Below the pieces are notes generated by a model. The model was not told the origin of the DNA. It worked only from the letters and a program-made list of their open reading frames with translations, and ran no database searches. The translations under genes and the position numbers were made by a program. A stretch of DNA of 64,000 bases from Achromobacter deleyi (GTDB lineage: Bacteria > Pseudomonadota > Gammaproteobacteria > Burkholderiales > Burkholderiaceae_B), in the NCBI RefSeq assembly GCF_016127315.1, contig NZ_CP065997.1:124001-188000 (forward strand), in the 5' to 3' direction. This document shows, piece by piece, positions 34,830 through 42,796 of the stretch. The first letter of the stretch is position 1; every line of letters starts with the position of its first letter.

Positions 34830-34927
34830 AATACTGCGCCCTTGCGTGGGGAAATCCGGCCACCACCGTGGTATCCGCGCCGCACCCGCCAGGCCTCTTC
34901 CTGGGCGTCGACGGCGTCGCCCTCCCC

Positions 34928-35392
34928 TCACCACGTCACATAGAACATCGCCTTGGCCAGCACCACGATGCCGACCATGTGACAGAAGACACTGATATGT
35001 ATGCGCCGCTGCAACGCCGGCGCCAGCCGCCGCTTGCGGGCCAGCACCAGCGCCGAGACGACATGGAGCGCCACGCTCACGGCCAGCGCGATCTTGACCG
35101 ACAGCAGGATGCCCAGCGGCGAGCCGGCCGGATGCGCCAGCACGCCGCGGTATTGCCACGCCAGGCCCAGGCCGGCCAGATACAGCACCAGCACCGCCCA
35201 CGGCACCGTCCCGCGCACGCGCGGGCCGAGCTGCGCGCCAAGCGCCTTGCGCACCTCGGGCGGCAGGCGCCGGTGCACCGGCTCCAGGAACAGCACCTCG
35301 AAGGTCACCGTGCCGACGAAGACGAAGGCGGCCAGCAGGTGCAGGATCAACAGCAGGGGATAGGTGTTCATGGCGGTGCCCGGATAAGTCAT
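34928..35392 (-). CDS. CopD-like four-helix membrane protein
   Basis: The product is 154 residues from ATG 35392, which overlaps the receptor stop as TGATG; ATG 35371 is an alternative. About four hydrophobic helices: YPLLLILHLLAAFVFVGTVT, VPWAVLVLYLAGLGLAW, ILLSVKIALAVSVALHVVSA and HMVGIVVLAKAMFYV. Conserved-looking His residues lie in helices 1, 3 and 4. The fold resembles CopD/YebZ-type membrane proteins. As the last gene of the Fur-box operon its role is probably in uptake or reduction of the imported metal compound (inference). Confidence 0.75.
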   Translation of the reverse strand: MTYPGTAMNTYPLLLILHLLAAFVFVGTVTFEVLFLEPVHRRLPPEVRKALGAQLGPRVRGTVPWAVLVLYLAGLGLAWQYRGVLAHPAGSPLGILLSVKIALAVSVALHVVSALVLARKRRLAPALQRRIHISVFCHMVGIVVLAKAMFYVTW

Positions 35393-37521
35393 CAGAACCG
35401 GTAGGTCACGCCCGCGCTGAACGCCCGGCCGTTGCCCGGCAGGAAAATCGGCATGGCCGCCGTCGCGCTGTTGCGGATGGCGTAGCTGCTGGCGTAGGTC
35501 TTGTCGGTCAGGTTGTCGGCCTGTGCGTAGGCGCTCCAATGCGCATCGTGTTCGTAGGCGATCTTGAAACCCAGCAGCGCGTAGGCATTTTGCTGCGTGC
35601 CCGGCGCGTTGGCGTGGTTGGTCTCAGTGTCGCTCATCAGCCAGCGCAGGTTGGGCCCCACTCGCCAACCGCCTTTGCGGTACATCAACTCGGCGCTCAG
35701 CAGATGGCGCGGCACGCCGGCGATGCGATTGCCCTGGAACTCGCCCTCGCGGAAGCGGAAATCGCTGAAGGTGTAGGCAACGCGGTAGTCCAGCAGGCCG
35801 TCGCCCGGCGCCGGCAGGCTGCCTGACAAGCCGGCCTCGATGCCCTGGTGGCGGGTGCGGCCGCGGTAGTTGTAGGTGCCGGCCGGCGTGCCGTTGGCAT
35901 TGGTGACGGACATGAGTTCATCCTCCACCCGGCTGCGATAGATCGACACGGCCCAGCGCAGGTCGCGGCCGGCCACATCGAAAGTGCCGTCGCCGCCGAT
36001 CTCATAGGTCAATGCGCGTTGCAGGTCGAGCTTGCTCATCGAGGTTACGGCGGTGGCCGGGTTCATGGGCGCGGGCACCTCGCCGTTGACAATCTCCCAG
36101 AAGGTCGGCGCCTCGTTGCTGCGGCTGACGTTGGCGTACCAGCGCTGCGTCTGCGCCGGCTGCCAGACGATGCCCAGGCGCGGGGTGGCGTAGTTCCAGT
36201 CCTGGTCCAGGGTCTTGCCGCTGCCGCGCTCGCGCGCATCGCGCACGGCCTGGGTGTACTTCAGGTCGCCGACCAGGCTGAGCTGCCCGGTGAGATGCCA
36301 ATCCAGGCCGACCAGCGCGCTGCGGTTCTCGGCCGTCAAGGCATAGTTGCCGAAGCGTTGCAGGCGGCGGCCATCGGCTGGACGGATGGCGTAGAGGTCG
36401 CGGTCCATGTTGCTGCGTTGCCAGTCCAGCGCCACGCGGTAGTCGACGCTGCCGGCCTTGCCGGCCAGTTGCCACGCCAGGCCGTAGGTATCGCCGTCGG
36501 TGACATTGGCGACCTGCGGGTTGGTGAAGTCGTCGTTGGTGCGCTGCCAATAGAGGCCGGCGGTCTGGTTCAGGTCATCGCTGCCCCAATAACTGCGGTT
36601 GGCGATGCGGAACTGGCTGGTGTCGCGGTGCGGATCACGGTTGTAGACGTTGTTGGCCAGGTCCTGCGGCGAATTGCCGTCGCCCAGCACGCCGCGCGGA
36701 TCCGCGTACATGCGGGCCTTGGGCACCGGCTGGGGAATGTCGAACTTGAGGTCGGTGTATGACAGATAGGTGCGGTTCTCGAAGGTCCCGCGACGAAAGC
36801 CCAGGTTGCCCTGGAAGCTGGAGCGCTCGGACGCCGAGTGATGGCGGTAGCCATCCGACTTGTCGTAGCCAAAGCTGAAGCGGCCATCCAGGCGCTCGTC
36901 CTCGAAGCCCTTGGACAGCGTGACCGAACGCGTGCCGAAGCTGCCCGTGCCGAGCCGGACCAGGTCGCTCTGGGTGCCCGTGAGCGACTGGAAGTCGACC
37001 TCGCCGCCCAGCGTCGTGGCCCCGGGAGACAGCGCGTTGGCGCCGCGCCGCACGGCGACCAGGCCTGCATTGCGGGGTTCGAGCAGGCTGATGACGAAGG
37101 AGCCGTCGGCATCGTTCAGCGGCAGGCCGTCCTGCATCAACAGGATGCCGCGGCTGAGCGGATTGCTCTGGATGCCGGAACCGCGGATATTCAGCCGCGG
37201 CTGGTCCAGTCCGCCAAAGAATTCCTGCACCACCACGCCCGGCTGGTAGTCGAGCGCGTCGCGCAGCGTGACCAGGCGCACCTCCTGTTGCGGCAGGATC
37301 AGGTTGGTGCCGCCCGGCACGGCCTGCTGTTCGGCCTGGACCCGCTGGGGACCGGGATCGAGCCCGCGCGTGGCGGACTCGCCGGACACGACCACCGGCG
37401 ACAGCGAGGGCACGGCCCGGTCGGCCGTGGCGGGAGGCAGCGATTGGGCATGGGCCGCGGACAGGCCGAGCACACCCAGGGTAAGGCTGGACGCCAACTG
37501 GCGCAGGAGGGGGGACGTCAT
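35392..37521 (-). CDS. TonB-dependent receptor without STN domain
   Basis: The product is 709 residues from ATG 37521 (GGAAG eight bases upstream). Signal peptide to SAAHAQ (26), a probable TonB box VPSLSPVVVSGES, then the plug (LRDALDYQPGVVVQEFFGGL, LNIRGSGIQSNPLSRGILLM) and the barrel ending in AFSAGVTYRF. The lack of STN and of an adjacent sigma/anti-sigma pair sets it apart from the three receptors to the left. It is transcribed after a TauA/SsuA-type ABC transporter, suggesting it delivers the ligand of that transporter to the periplasm. Confidence 0.93.
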   Translation of the reverse strand: MTSPLLRQLASSLTLGVLGLSAAHAQSLPPATADRAVPSLSPVVVSGESATRGLDPGPQRVQAEQQAVPGGTNLILPQQEVRLVTLRDALDYQPGVVVQEFFGGLDQPRLNIRGSGIQSNPLSRGILLMQDGLPLNDADGSFVISLLEPRNAGLVAVRRGANALSPGATTLGGEVDFQSLTGTQSDLVRLGTGSFGTRSVTLSKGFEDERLDGRFSFGYDKSDGYRHHSASERSSFQGNLGFRRGTFENRTYLSYTDLKFDIPQPVPKARMYADPRGVLGDGNSPQDLANNVYNRDPHRDTSQFRIANRSYWGSDDLNQTAGLYWQRTNDDFTNPQVANVTDGDTYGLAWQLAGKAGSVDYRVALDWQRSNMDRDLYAIRPADGRRLQRFGNYALTAENRSALVGLDWHLTGQLSLVGDLKYTQAVRDARERGSGKTLDQDWNYATPRLGIVWQPAQTQRWYANVSRSNEAPTFWEIVNGEVPAPMNPATAVTSMSKLDLQRALTYEIGGDGTFDVAGRDLRWAVSIYRSRVEDELMSVTNANGTPAGTYNYRGRTRHQGIEAGLSGSLPAPGDGLLDYRVAYTFSDFRFREGEFQGNRIAGVPRHLLSAELMYRKGGWRVGPNLRWLMSDTETNHANAPGTQQNAYALLGFKIAYEHDAHWSAYAQADNLTDKTYASSYAIRNSATAAMPIFLPGNGRAFSAGVTYRF

Positions 37522-37610
37522 GCGAATACTTCCACGTGGCAAGGAAAGAAAACGTTCATGGCAAGGCCGGCGAACGGGGGAAAAGGCGGGAAACCTTGGG
37601 AACATCCGTG

Positions 37611-38294
37611 TCAGGGTGCGGCGCCGGCCTCCAGCAGCAGCGCGCGCAGGCGAGCGGCGGACAAGGCGCCGCTGGCATCCGGTTCGATCGGGATGACCTG
37701 TCCCTGCCGCACCAGCACGCAGCGGTCGACCAGGCCCAGCAGTTCCTCGGGATCGTGGCTGATGCACAGCAGCGCCGCACCGCTGCGCGCCAATTCCTCG
37801 CGGCAGCAAGCGGCCAGTTGCCGGCGCAGCGCCGGATCGAGCGCGCTGAAGGGTTCGTCCAGCATCAACAGGTCGGGTCCCGGCGCCAGGGCGCGGGCCA
37901 GGGCCACGCGCTGCGCCATGCCGCCCGACAGCTCGCCGGGCCACGACTGCATCGCCGCATCCAGGCCCACCCGGCCCAGCCATTGCGCCGCCCGCGCCCG
38001 CGCCCTGGCAGGCGCGTGGCCGGCCGCGCGCAGCGGCAACGCCACGTTGTCCAGCGCATGGCGCCAAGGCAGCAGCCGCGGCTCCTGGAACATCAGCACG
38101 GCGTGACGGAAATCGTTGCGCAAGAGGCCGGCGCTGGGCCGCGCCAGGCCGGCGGCCAGGCGCAACAGGCTGCTCTTGCCGGCGCCGCTGGGGCCGATCA
38201 GCCCCAGCCGCTCGCCCGGCCGCAGGCGCAGGTCGACATCGCGCAGCACGGATTGCGCGCCGTAGCGCAGGGACAGGCCGCGCAACTCAAGCAT
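37611..38294 (-). CDS. ABC transporter ATP-binding protein (SsuB/TauB type)
   Basis: The product is 227 residues. Walker A GPSGAGKSS (about 34-42), Q-loop LMFQEPRLLPWR, signature LSGGMAQRVALARAL, Walker B LLMLDEPFSALD, and the switch His in CISHDPEE. The Q-loop EPRLLPW is the usual form in nitrate/taurine/sulfonate importers. It overlaps the permease gene by eight bases. Confidence 0.93.
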   Translation of the reverse strand: MLELRGLSLRYGAQSVLRDVDLRLRPGERLGLIGPSGAGKSSLLRLAAGLARPSAGLLRNDFRHAVLMFQEPRLLPWRHALDNVALPLRAAGHAPARARARAAQWLGRVGLDAAMQSWPGELSGGMAQRVALARALAPGPDLLMLDEPFSALDPALRRQLAACCREELARSGAALLCISHDPEELLGLVDRCVLVRQGQVIPIEPDASGALSAARLRALLLEAGAAP

Positions 38295-39081
38295 GGCTCG
38301 GCTCCATCCAGCGCCCCAGGCGCCGCTGCAGGGGTTGCAGGAACACGAATTCCAGCAAGGCCACCAGGCCCAGGATCAACAGCACCCAGGCGTACAGCTC
38401 GGCCGTGTCGAAGGTGCTGCGGGCATTGGCCAGCGCATAGCCCACGCCGTTCTCGGCGCCCAGCACTTCGGCCATGACCACCAGCCGCACGCCGCCGCAG
38501 GCGGCGATCAGCAGGGCCGCCAGCAACGGCGCGCTGAGCGCGGGCAGGTACAGGTGCCGCAGGCGCAGCCACGGGCCATAGCGGTAGACCTGCGTCATCT
38601 CGATCAGCTTGCGGTCCACGTGCAGCATGCCCTTGACGGTGTTGACGTACATGCCGGGCGCCATCATCAGCGTGGTGATGAAGATCACCATCGACGAGCC
38701 CAGGCCGAACCACAGCATCGCCAGCACCACCACGACCACCGGCGGCATCGCCATCAGCAGCCAGCGCAACGGCTCGATCAGGCCACGCAAGCGGGCGCTG
38801 TGGCCGGCCAGCATGCCCAGCGCGAAGCCCAGCGACGCGCCGGCCAGCACGCCCACGCCGATGCGCATCAGGCTGACGCCGGCATTGGCGAAGAACTGCG
38901 GACTGCTCACCAGCGGACCGATGGCGCGCAGCGCGTCCCAAGGCGTCGCCATGAGCAGCGGCCCAAGCTGGCGGGCGGCCAGGTGCCAAGCCAGCAACAG
39001 CAGCAGCACGCCGGCCACGCTCCAGGCGCGCGAGGTGCGCAGGACAGGCGCGCCCAGGCGCGCAGAGGATGGGCCGCTCAT
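38287..39081 (-). CDS. ABC transporter permease (SsuC/TauC type)
   Basis: The product is 264 residues with six hydrophobic segments. The coupling-loop region has the pattern EMTQVYRYGPWLRLRHLYLP, the EAA-like motif of BPD_transp_1 permeases. The first helix is SVAGVLLLLLAWHLAA. It overlaps the binding-protein gene by four bases (ATGA), so the operon is tightly packed. Confidence 0.93.
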   Translation of the reverse strand: MSGPSSARLGAPVLRTSRAWSVAGVLLLLLAWHLAARQLGPLLMATPWDALRAIGPLVSSPQFFANAGVSLMRIGVGVLAGASLGFALGMLAGHSARLRGLIEPLRWLLMAMPPVVVVVLAMLWFGLGSSMVIFITTLMMAPGMYVNTVKGMLHVDRKLIEMTQVYRYGPWLRLRHLYLPALSAPLLAALLIAACGGVRLVVMAEVLGAENGVGYALANARSTFDTAELYAWVLLILGLVALLEFVFLQPLQRRLGRWMEPSHA

Positions 39082-40073
39082 GGTCCGTAGAAGCCGGCGG
39101 GCGGCAGGCCGCCGCCGATGGCTTGGGGATAGCGGTTGGCCAGCAACTGGTACAGGGCTTCGAGGTCGGGCCGCGCTTCACGCGCGCTGCGGCTCTGCAG
39201 GCGCGTCTGGCGGATGGCGGCTTCGAGCGCGGCCTGCGGCATGTGCGGCAGATGCTCCCGCACCAGCGCCGCGCATTCGGCGGGGTGATCCATGCACCAG
39301 CGCGCCGAGGCGGCGTAGGCGCTGTCCACCGCCTGGCACAGCGCCGCGTCGTCGGCCACGCCGACAGCGGCCATGATGCCCGCCTGCGGCAGGGAGGGCT
39401 GGGCGGGAAACGCGGCGCGCCAGGCCTGCTCCAGGCTGGGGCCGCGATGCAGCGCGGGCGCGCCGGCCTGCTGCCGTGCCCGCCACAGCAGCAGCGACGC
39501 CATGGGTTCCACCAGCAGCGCGTGTTCCGCCTGGCCGTCGAGCATCAGCGCGATCGCGTCCTGGCCGTCGCGTGTGCGGCGCAGCTTGACGGGCGCCAGG
39601 CCGCGCGCGGCCTGGGCCTCGAGCAGCGTGTCCAGCAGCACCGCCGGCAGGTCGCGCTGGAACGGCACCGCCAGCTCGCGGCCGGCCAGGTCCTCGAACG
39701 ACTGGATGGCCGGATCGCGGCTGACCAGCCAGAGGATGCCCCAGACCGAGATATTCAACAGCCGCACCGGCAAGCCGCGGTTGCGCAGCAACGCCGGCAG
39801 CGTGCTGGGCGTGGCGCTGAAGTCGACATCGCCGTTCACCAGCAGCGCGCGCAACTGGTCGGCGCTTTGCCACAGGCGGAAGCGCACGCTGTCCGCCTGC
39901 CCGGCCAGGGCGCCGGTCGCGGCCATGTGCATCAATGGGTAGCTGACCACGGCGCCAGGCCCGGCCAGTGTCAGCGTGGCGCGAGGGCGGGCACGGGCCA
40001 CGCCCCAGCCTGGCAGCAGCGCCGCCGCGGTCATCGCGGCGCAGAATCGGCGGCGCGTCGGGGGATTCTTCAT
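39078..40073 (-). CDS. ABC transporter substrate-binding protein (NMT1/TauA type), probably Tat-exported
   Basis: The product is 331 residues. The N-terminus TRRRFCAAMTAAALLPGWG has a twin-arginine motif and ends near ARA, so export by Tat is likely. The body has the NMT1/SsuA-like features PGAVVSYPLMHMAATGAL, NGDVDFSATPSTLPALL and VSRDPAIQSFEDLAGRELAV. The substrate is unknown. The promoter region carries a Fur-like box, which is unusual for taurine/nitrate-type transporters and suggests an iron-linked ligand. First gene of a five-gene unit. Confidence 0.9.
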   Translation of the reverse strand: MKNPPTRRRFCAAMTAAALLPGWGVARARPRATLTLAGPGAVVSYPLMHMAATGALAGQADSVRFRLWQSADQLRALLVNGDVDFSATPSTLPALLRNRGLPVRLLNISVWGILWLVSRDPAIQSFEDLAGRELAVPFQRDLPAVLLDTLLEAQAARGLAPVKLRRTRDGQDAIALMLDGQAEHALLVEPMASLLLWRARQQAGAPALHRGPSLEQAWRAAFPAQPSLPQAGIMAAVGVADDAALCQAVDSAYAASARWCMDHPAECAALVREHLPHMPQAALEAAIRQTRLQSRSAREARPDLEALYQLLANRYPQAIGGGLPPAGFYGP

Positions 40074-40085
40074 GGAATTTCAAAT

Positions 40086-40104
40086 GGGAATTGTTATCGT
40101 TTAA
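40086..40104. promoter_or_regulatory. Fur-like box between divergent ABC operon and Crp/Fnr gene
   Basis: GGGAATTGTTATCGTTTAA has a partial match (10 of 19) to the Fur consensus but closely parallels the better box at 30697 (GGGAATTGTAATCATTATT). It lies 13 bases from the ABC operon start and 31 from the regulator start. Confidence 0.5.
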
Positions 40105-40134
40105 AATTTTCCCATTCACGCGGAAAGACCCAGA

Positions 40135-40854
40135 ATGACAAATATCAATCTGCCCGATCCGGTCGCGGCGGACCTGCTCGCCCGCCATGCGCTGCTACGC
40201 GGCCTGCCGCCGCTGGCCGCCGCCGAAGTCGCGGCGTACCTGGTGGGCGACGCCGTGCCGCTGCGCGCCGAGGCCGGGCAGACCCTGTTCGGCGAAGGCG
40301 ACGTCGCGCGCCACTACCTGCTGGTCGGCCAGGGCCAGGCCGAGGTCATGCGCTATGGCTTCAACGGCGACGAACGTGTCTTTCGCGTGTTCGAGCCGGG
40401 CACGCTGATCGCCCATGCCGCCATGTTCATGCCGCACGGCCGTTATCCGATGCAGGCGCGGGCGCGCACCGCCTTCCAGGGGTGGCGGCTGTGCCGGCGC
40501 CGGCTGCATGAGGCCTGCCGCCAATGGCCCGACCTGGCGCTGGCGTTGCTGGCGGGACTGAGCAAGAACCTGTATGACCAGGTCAACAAGGTCGACTGGA
40601 TGACGTCCAGCTCGGCGCCGGAACGACTGGCCAACTACCTGATGGGGCTGCGCGAACGCCAGGGCGACGTGGTGACGCTGCCGCTGAACCAGCGCCAGCT
40701 GGCCGCGCATCTGGGCATCCGCGCCGAAACCCTGAGCCGGTTGTTGAACGATTGGCAGACGCAGGGCCACGTCAGCGGCAAGCGCCGCGAATGGGTACTG
40801 CACACGCCGGCCTACCTGGAAAAACTGGCGACGACGGCAAAACGGCCGTTCTGA
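40135..40854 (+). CDS. Crp/Fnr family transcriptional regulator
   Basis: The product is 239 residues. The N-terminal cyclic-nucleotide-type beta-roll has TLFGEGDVARHYLLVGQGQA and FRVFEPGTLIAHAAMF; a long dimer helix follows; and the C-terminal HTH_Crp reads PLNQRQLAAHLGIRAETLSR. There is no Fnr-type N-terminal cysteine cluster, so it does not sense oxygen through an Fe-S centre. The effector may be NO through haem, as in Dnr, or something else. An ATGAC-N4-GTCAT dyad 56 bases beyond its stop is a candidate target. Confidence 0.92.
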   Translation: MTNINLPDPVAADLLARHALLRGLPPLAAAEVAAYLVGDAVPLRAEAGQTLFGEGDVARHYLLVGQGQAEVMRYGFNGDERVFRVFEPGTLIAHAAMFMPHGRYPMQARARTAFQGWRLCRRRLHEACRQWPDLALALLAGLSKNLYDQVNKVDWMTSSSAPERLANYLMGLRERQGDVVTLPLNQRQLAAHLGIRAETLSRLLNDWQTQGHVSGKRREWVLHTPAYLEKLATTAKRPF

Positions 40855-40904
40855 CGGGCCGGCCCATCACGCCCATAACGGCGCTCGGGCCACGATGCGG
40901 CGGC

Positions 40905-40928
40905 CGCCAATGACATTCGTCATCGGCG
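40905..40928. promoter_or_regulatory. Fnr/Dnr-like dyad before the globin gene
   Basis: ATGAC-ATTC-GTCAT (40910-40923) is a perfect inverted repeat with the 5-4-5 spacing of Fnr/Dnr boxes (TTGAY-N4-RTCAA). It extends outward with CGCC/GGCG after one mismatch. It ends 26 bases before the chosen start codon. Confidence 0.55.
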
Positions 40929-40954
40929 CGGCCCTCCGTCGCGGGGACAATGGG

Positions 40955-41701
40955 ATGGATCCTTTTCCTCCCCTCCGTCATGCCCCCCACCCCCCCGACC
41001 TGCCCGACGCCCCGATCAGCGAGCACGACATCCATCGCCTGGTGCACCGGTTCTACGCCCGCGTGCGCCAGGACGCCACGCTCGGCCCGATCTTCGAGGC
41101 GCGCGTGACCGACTGGGATGCCCACCTGGCCATGCTGTGCGACTTCTGGTCCGCGCTGCTGCTTGGCACGCGCCGCTTCAAGGGCGCGCCGATTCCGGCG
41201 CACGCGCGTATCCCTGATCTGTCATGGCCGTTGTTCCAGCACTGGCTGGCGCTGTTCCATCAGGTCACCGCGGAACTCGGGCCGCCGGCATTGCAGGCGC
41301 AGGCCGACGCCATGGCCGAACGCATCGCCGCCAAGCTGTGGCATGTCTGGCAGCACCGGCAGACCGCGCCCAGCCTGCCGGACACCCTGCCCGCGGGCGT
41401 GCGGCCCTACCGGGACAGCCCGATGTTCACGCCCGACAACCTGCCGGCCGCGCTGCGCGCCGCACATACGACCAAGGCGGGAACCTGGGGATTGTTGACC
41501 GTGCACAGCGGCGTGCTGCGCTACGCACTGGACGATCCACCGCACACCGAGGTGGTGCTGGCCGCCGGACAGCGCGTGTTGATCGCGCCGCAAGTGCGGC
41601 ACCACGTCGCCTTCGAACTGCCGGGGAGTTTCCAGATCACGTTCTGCCGGGCGGAGCCGGGGGACGGGAACGGCCCGGCGGAGAACCCGCCGGCCGCATG
41701 A
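40955..41701 (+). CDS. Group III truncated haemoglobin fused to DUF1971 cupin domain
   Basis: The product is 248 residues. Residues 20-135 are a group III truncated globin: HRFYARVRQDATLGPIF with TyrB10 near 34, DFWSALLLGTRRFKG, proximal His83 in PIPAHARI, and FQHWLALF. Residues 145-235 are DUF1971 (PAGVRPYRDSPMFTPDNLP, HTTKAGTWGLLTVHSG, IAPQVRHHVAFEL). ATG 40955 is chosen because an Fnr-like dyad covers the earlier ATGs and GGGGAC precedes it. Known relatives are linked to NO or reactive nitrogen handling. The fusion joins oxygen/NO-binding haem with a small cupin. Confidence 0.88.
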   Translation: MDPFPPLRHAPHPPDLPDAPISEHDIHRLVHRFYARVRQDATLGPIFEARVTDWDAHLAMLCDFWSALLLGTRRFKGAPIPAHARIPDLSWPLFQHWLALFHQVTAELGPPALQAQADAMAERIAAKLWHVWQHRQTAPSLPDTLPAGVRPYRDSPMFTPDNLPAALRAAHTTKAGTWGLLTVHSGVLRYALDDPPHTEVVLAAGQRVLIAPQVRHHVAFELPGSFQITFCRAEPGDGNGPAENPPAA

Positions 41702-41704
41702 CGC

Positions 41705-41727
41705 GTCGCGCCCGCCCGGGGCGCGAC
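41705..41727. terminator. Hairpin between convergent genes
   Basis: A 9-bp stem, GTCGCGCCC / GGGCGCGAC, with a five-base loop occupies the 30-base space between the convergent globin and lipoprotein genes. No T-tract. Confidence 0.5.
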
Positions 41728-41731
41728 CGCC

Positions 41732-42547
41732 CTACTTCTTCTTGCCCGAGGCGTCCTGCTCGACCACCAGGTCCAGCACGTACACCTTCGACGGCGCATC
41801 GGCGGGCGGGTTCTTCCAGTCGTAGCGCTTCACACGCAGCACGGTACGCACGCCGTCGCGATGATCGTAGCCTTCGATCGACTGGTACAGCGGATGCCAA
41901 TCCTCCTGCGGCGGCAATTGCACGCCGGCGTCGTTGTAGCGGCGCTCGCGCACCATCAGGCACTGGTAGCGCGGAATCATGGGGTGGCTGCAATCGGCGC
42001 GCTTGGGCGCCACTTCCAGGAACATGGTTTCGCCGGCGCTGCCATACAGGGTTTCCGGCGTCGGCTCGCCAACGAACTTCAGCACGCTGCCATCCTGCGC
42101 CACCAGTTCCAGGGCCGGTTCGGTGGACTCGCCGCTGAGCGTGGCGCGCAGGTCGCCCTTCAGGCGCTGGCCGATCTCGGCGTCCAGTTTCATCAAGCCG
42201 GGCTCGCACGCCTTCATCGTCGAGGCGAGGTTGGCGACGCGCAGCACGCCGTCCTTGTAGGTGTAGCCGCCGAACTGCGTGTTGCAGCCGCCACGGATAT
42301 TCATGCCGTCAGCCGAGAACGACAGGCGCAGCGGTTGCTCGATGCCCCTCTGCAGCGCGGGAATGGCCTTGCCCGAGGCATCGGTGGCCGCCGCCAGGCG
42401 CCAGTAATAGGCCGGCAGGCTCAGGGCGGACCGGGACGACGACGCGGTGGTGGACATGGTGGATGATCCTTCGCCAGGAGAGGAAACCGGCGCGCAAGCC
42501 TGCAGCAGCGCGGCGCAGACGGACGCCAGGAGAATTGTTTTTTTCAT
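41732..42547 (-). CDS. META domain / DUF4377 lipoprotein
   Basis: The product is 271 residues. Lipoprotein signal MKKTILLASVCAALLQAC with Cys18. Residues about 45-155 form a META (HslJ-like) domain: YYWRLAAATDASG, LSFSADGMNIRGGCNTQFGG, MKACEPGLMKLD. Residues about 170-265 match DUF4377: MFLEVAPKRADCSHP, QCLMVRERRYNDAGV. HslJ-like proteins are linked to heat shock and novobiocin resistance. GGAAC precedes ATG 42547. The gene stands alone on the minus strand. Confidence 0.88.
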   Translation of the reverse strand: MKKTILLASVCAALLQACAPVSSPGEGSSTMSTTASSSRSALSLPAYYWRLAAATDASGKAIPALQRGIEQPLRLSFSADGMNIRGGCNTQFGGYTYKDGVLRVANLASTMKACEPGLMKLDAEIGQRLKGDLRATLSGESTEPALELVAQDGSVLKFVGEPTPETLYGSAGETMFLEVAPKRADCSHPMIPRYQCLMVRERRYNDAGVQLPPQEDWHPLYQSIEGYDHRDGVRTVLRVKRYDWKNPPADAPSKVYVLDLVVEQDASGKKK

Positions 42548-42796
42548 GGTGGGTTCCTATCAGCCGTGTGGCACTGATGAAAACCCGGATTTTACGTCCG
42601 CGCCATGGACGAAAAAGGCGGATCGCGCCCTGGGACGTATCCAAATCTTGCCACGCGGCTGAACGCAGGCTGACATCGGCAATGGCGCCCAGGCCCCTCA
42701 TGCCGCAGGGACGCCGCCCGAATCGCGGCACGCGCCACGCGCGGATCACGGCCGCAGCCCGATTACAGTCTGACACTCACGCGCGCCGGGCCGGCC

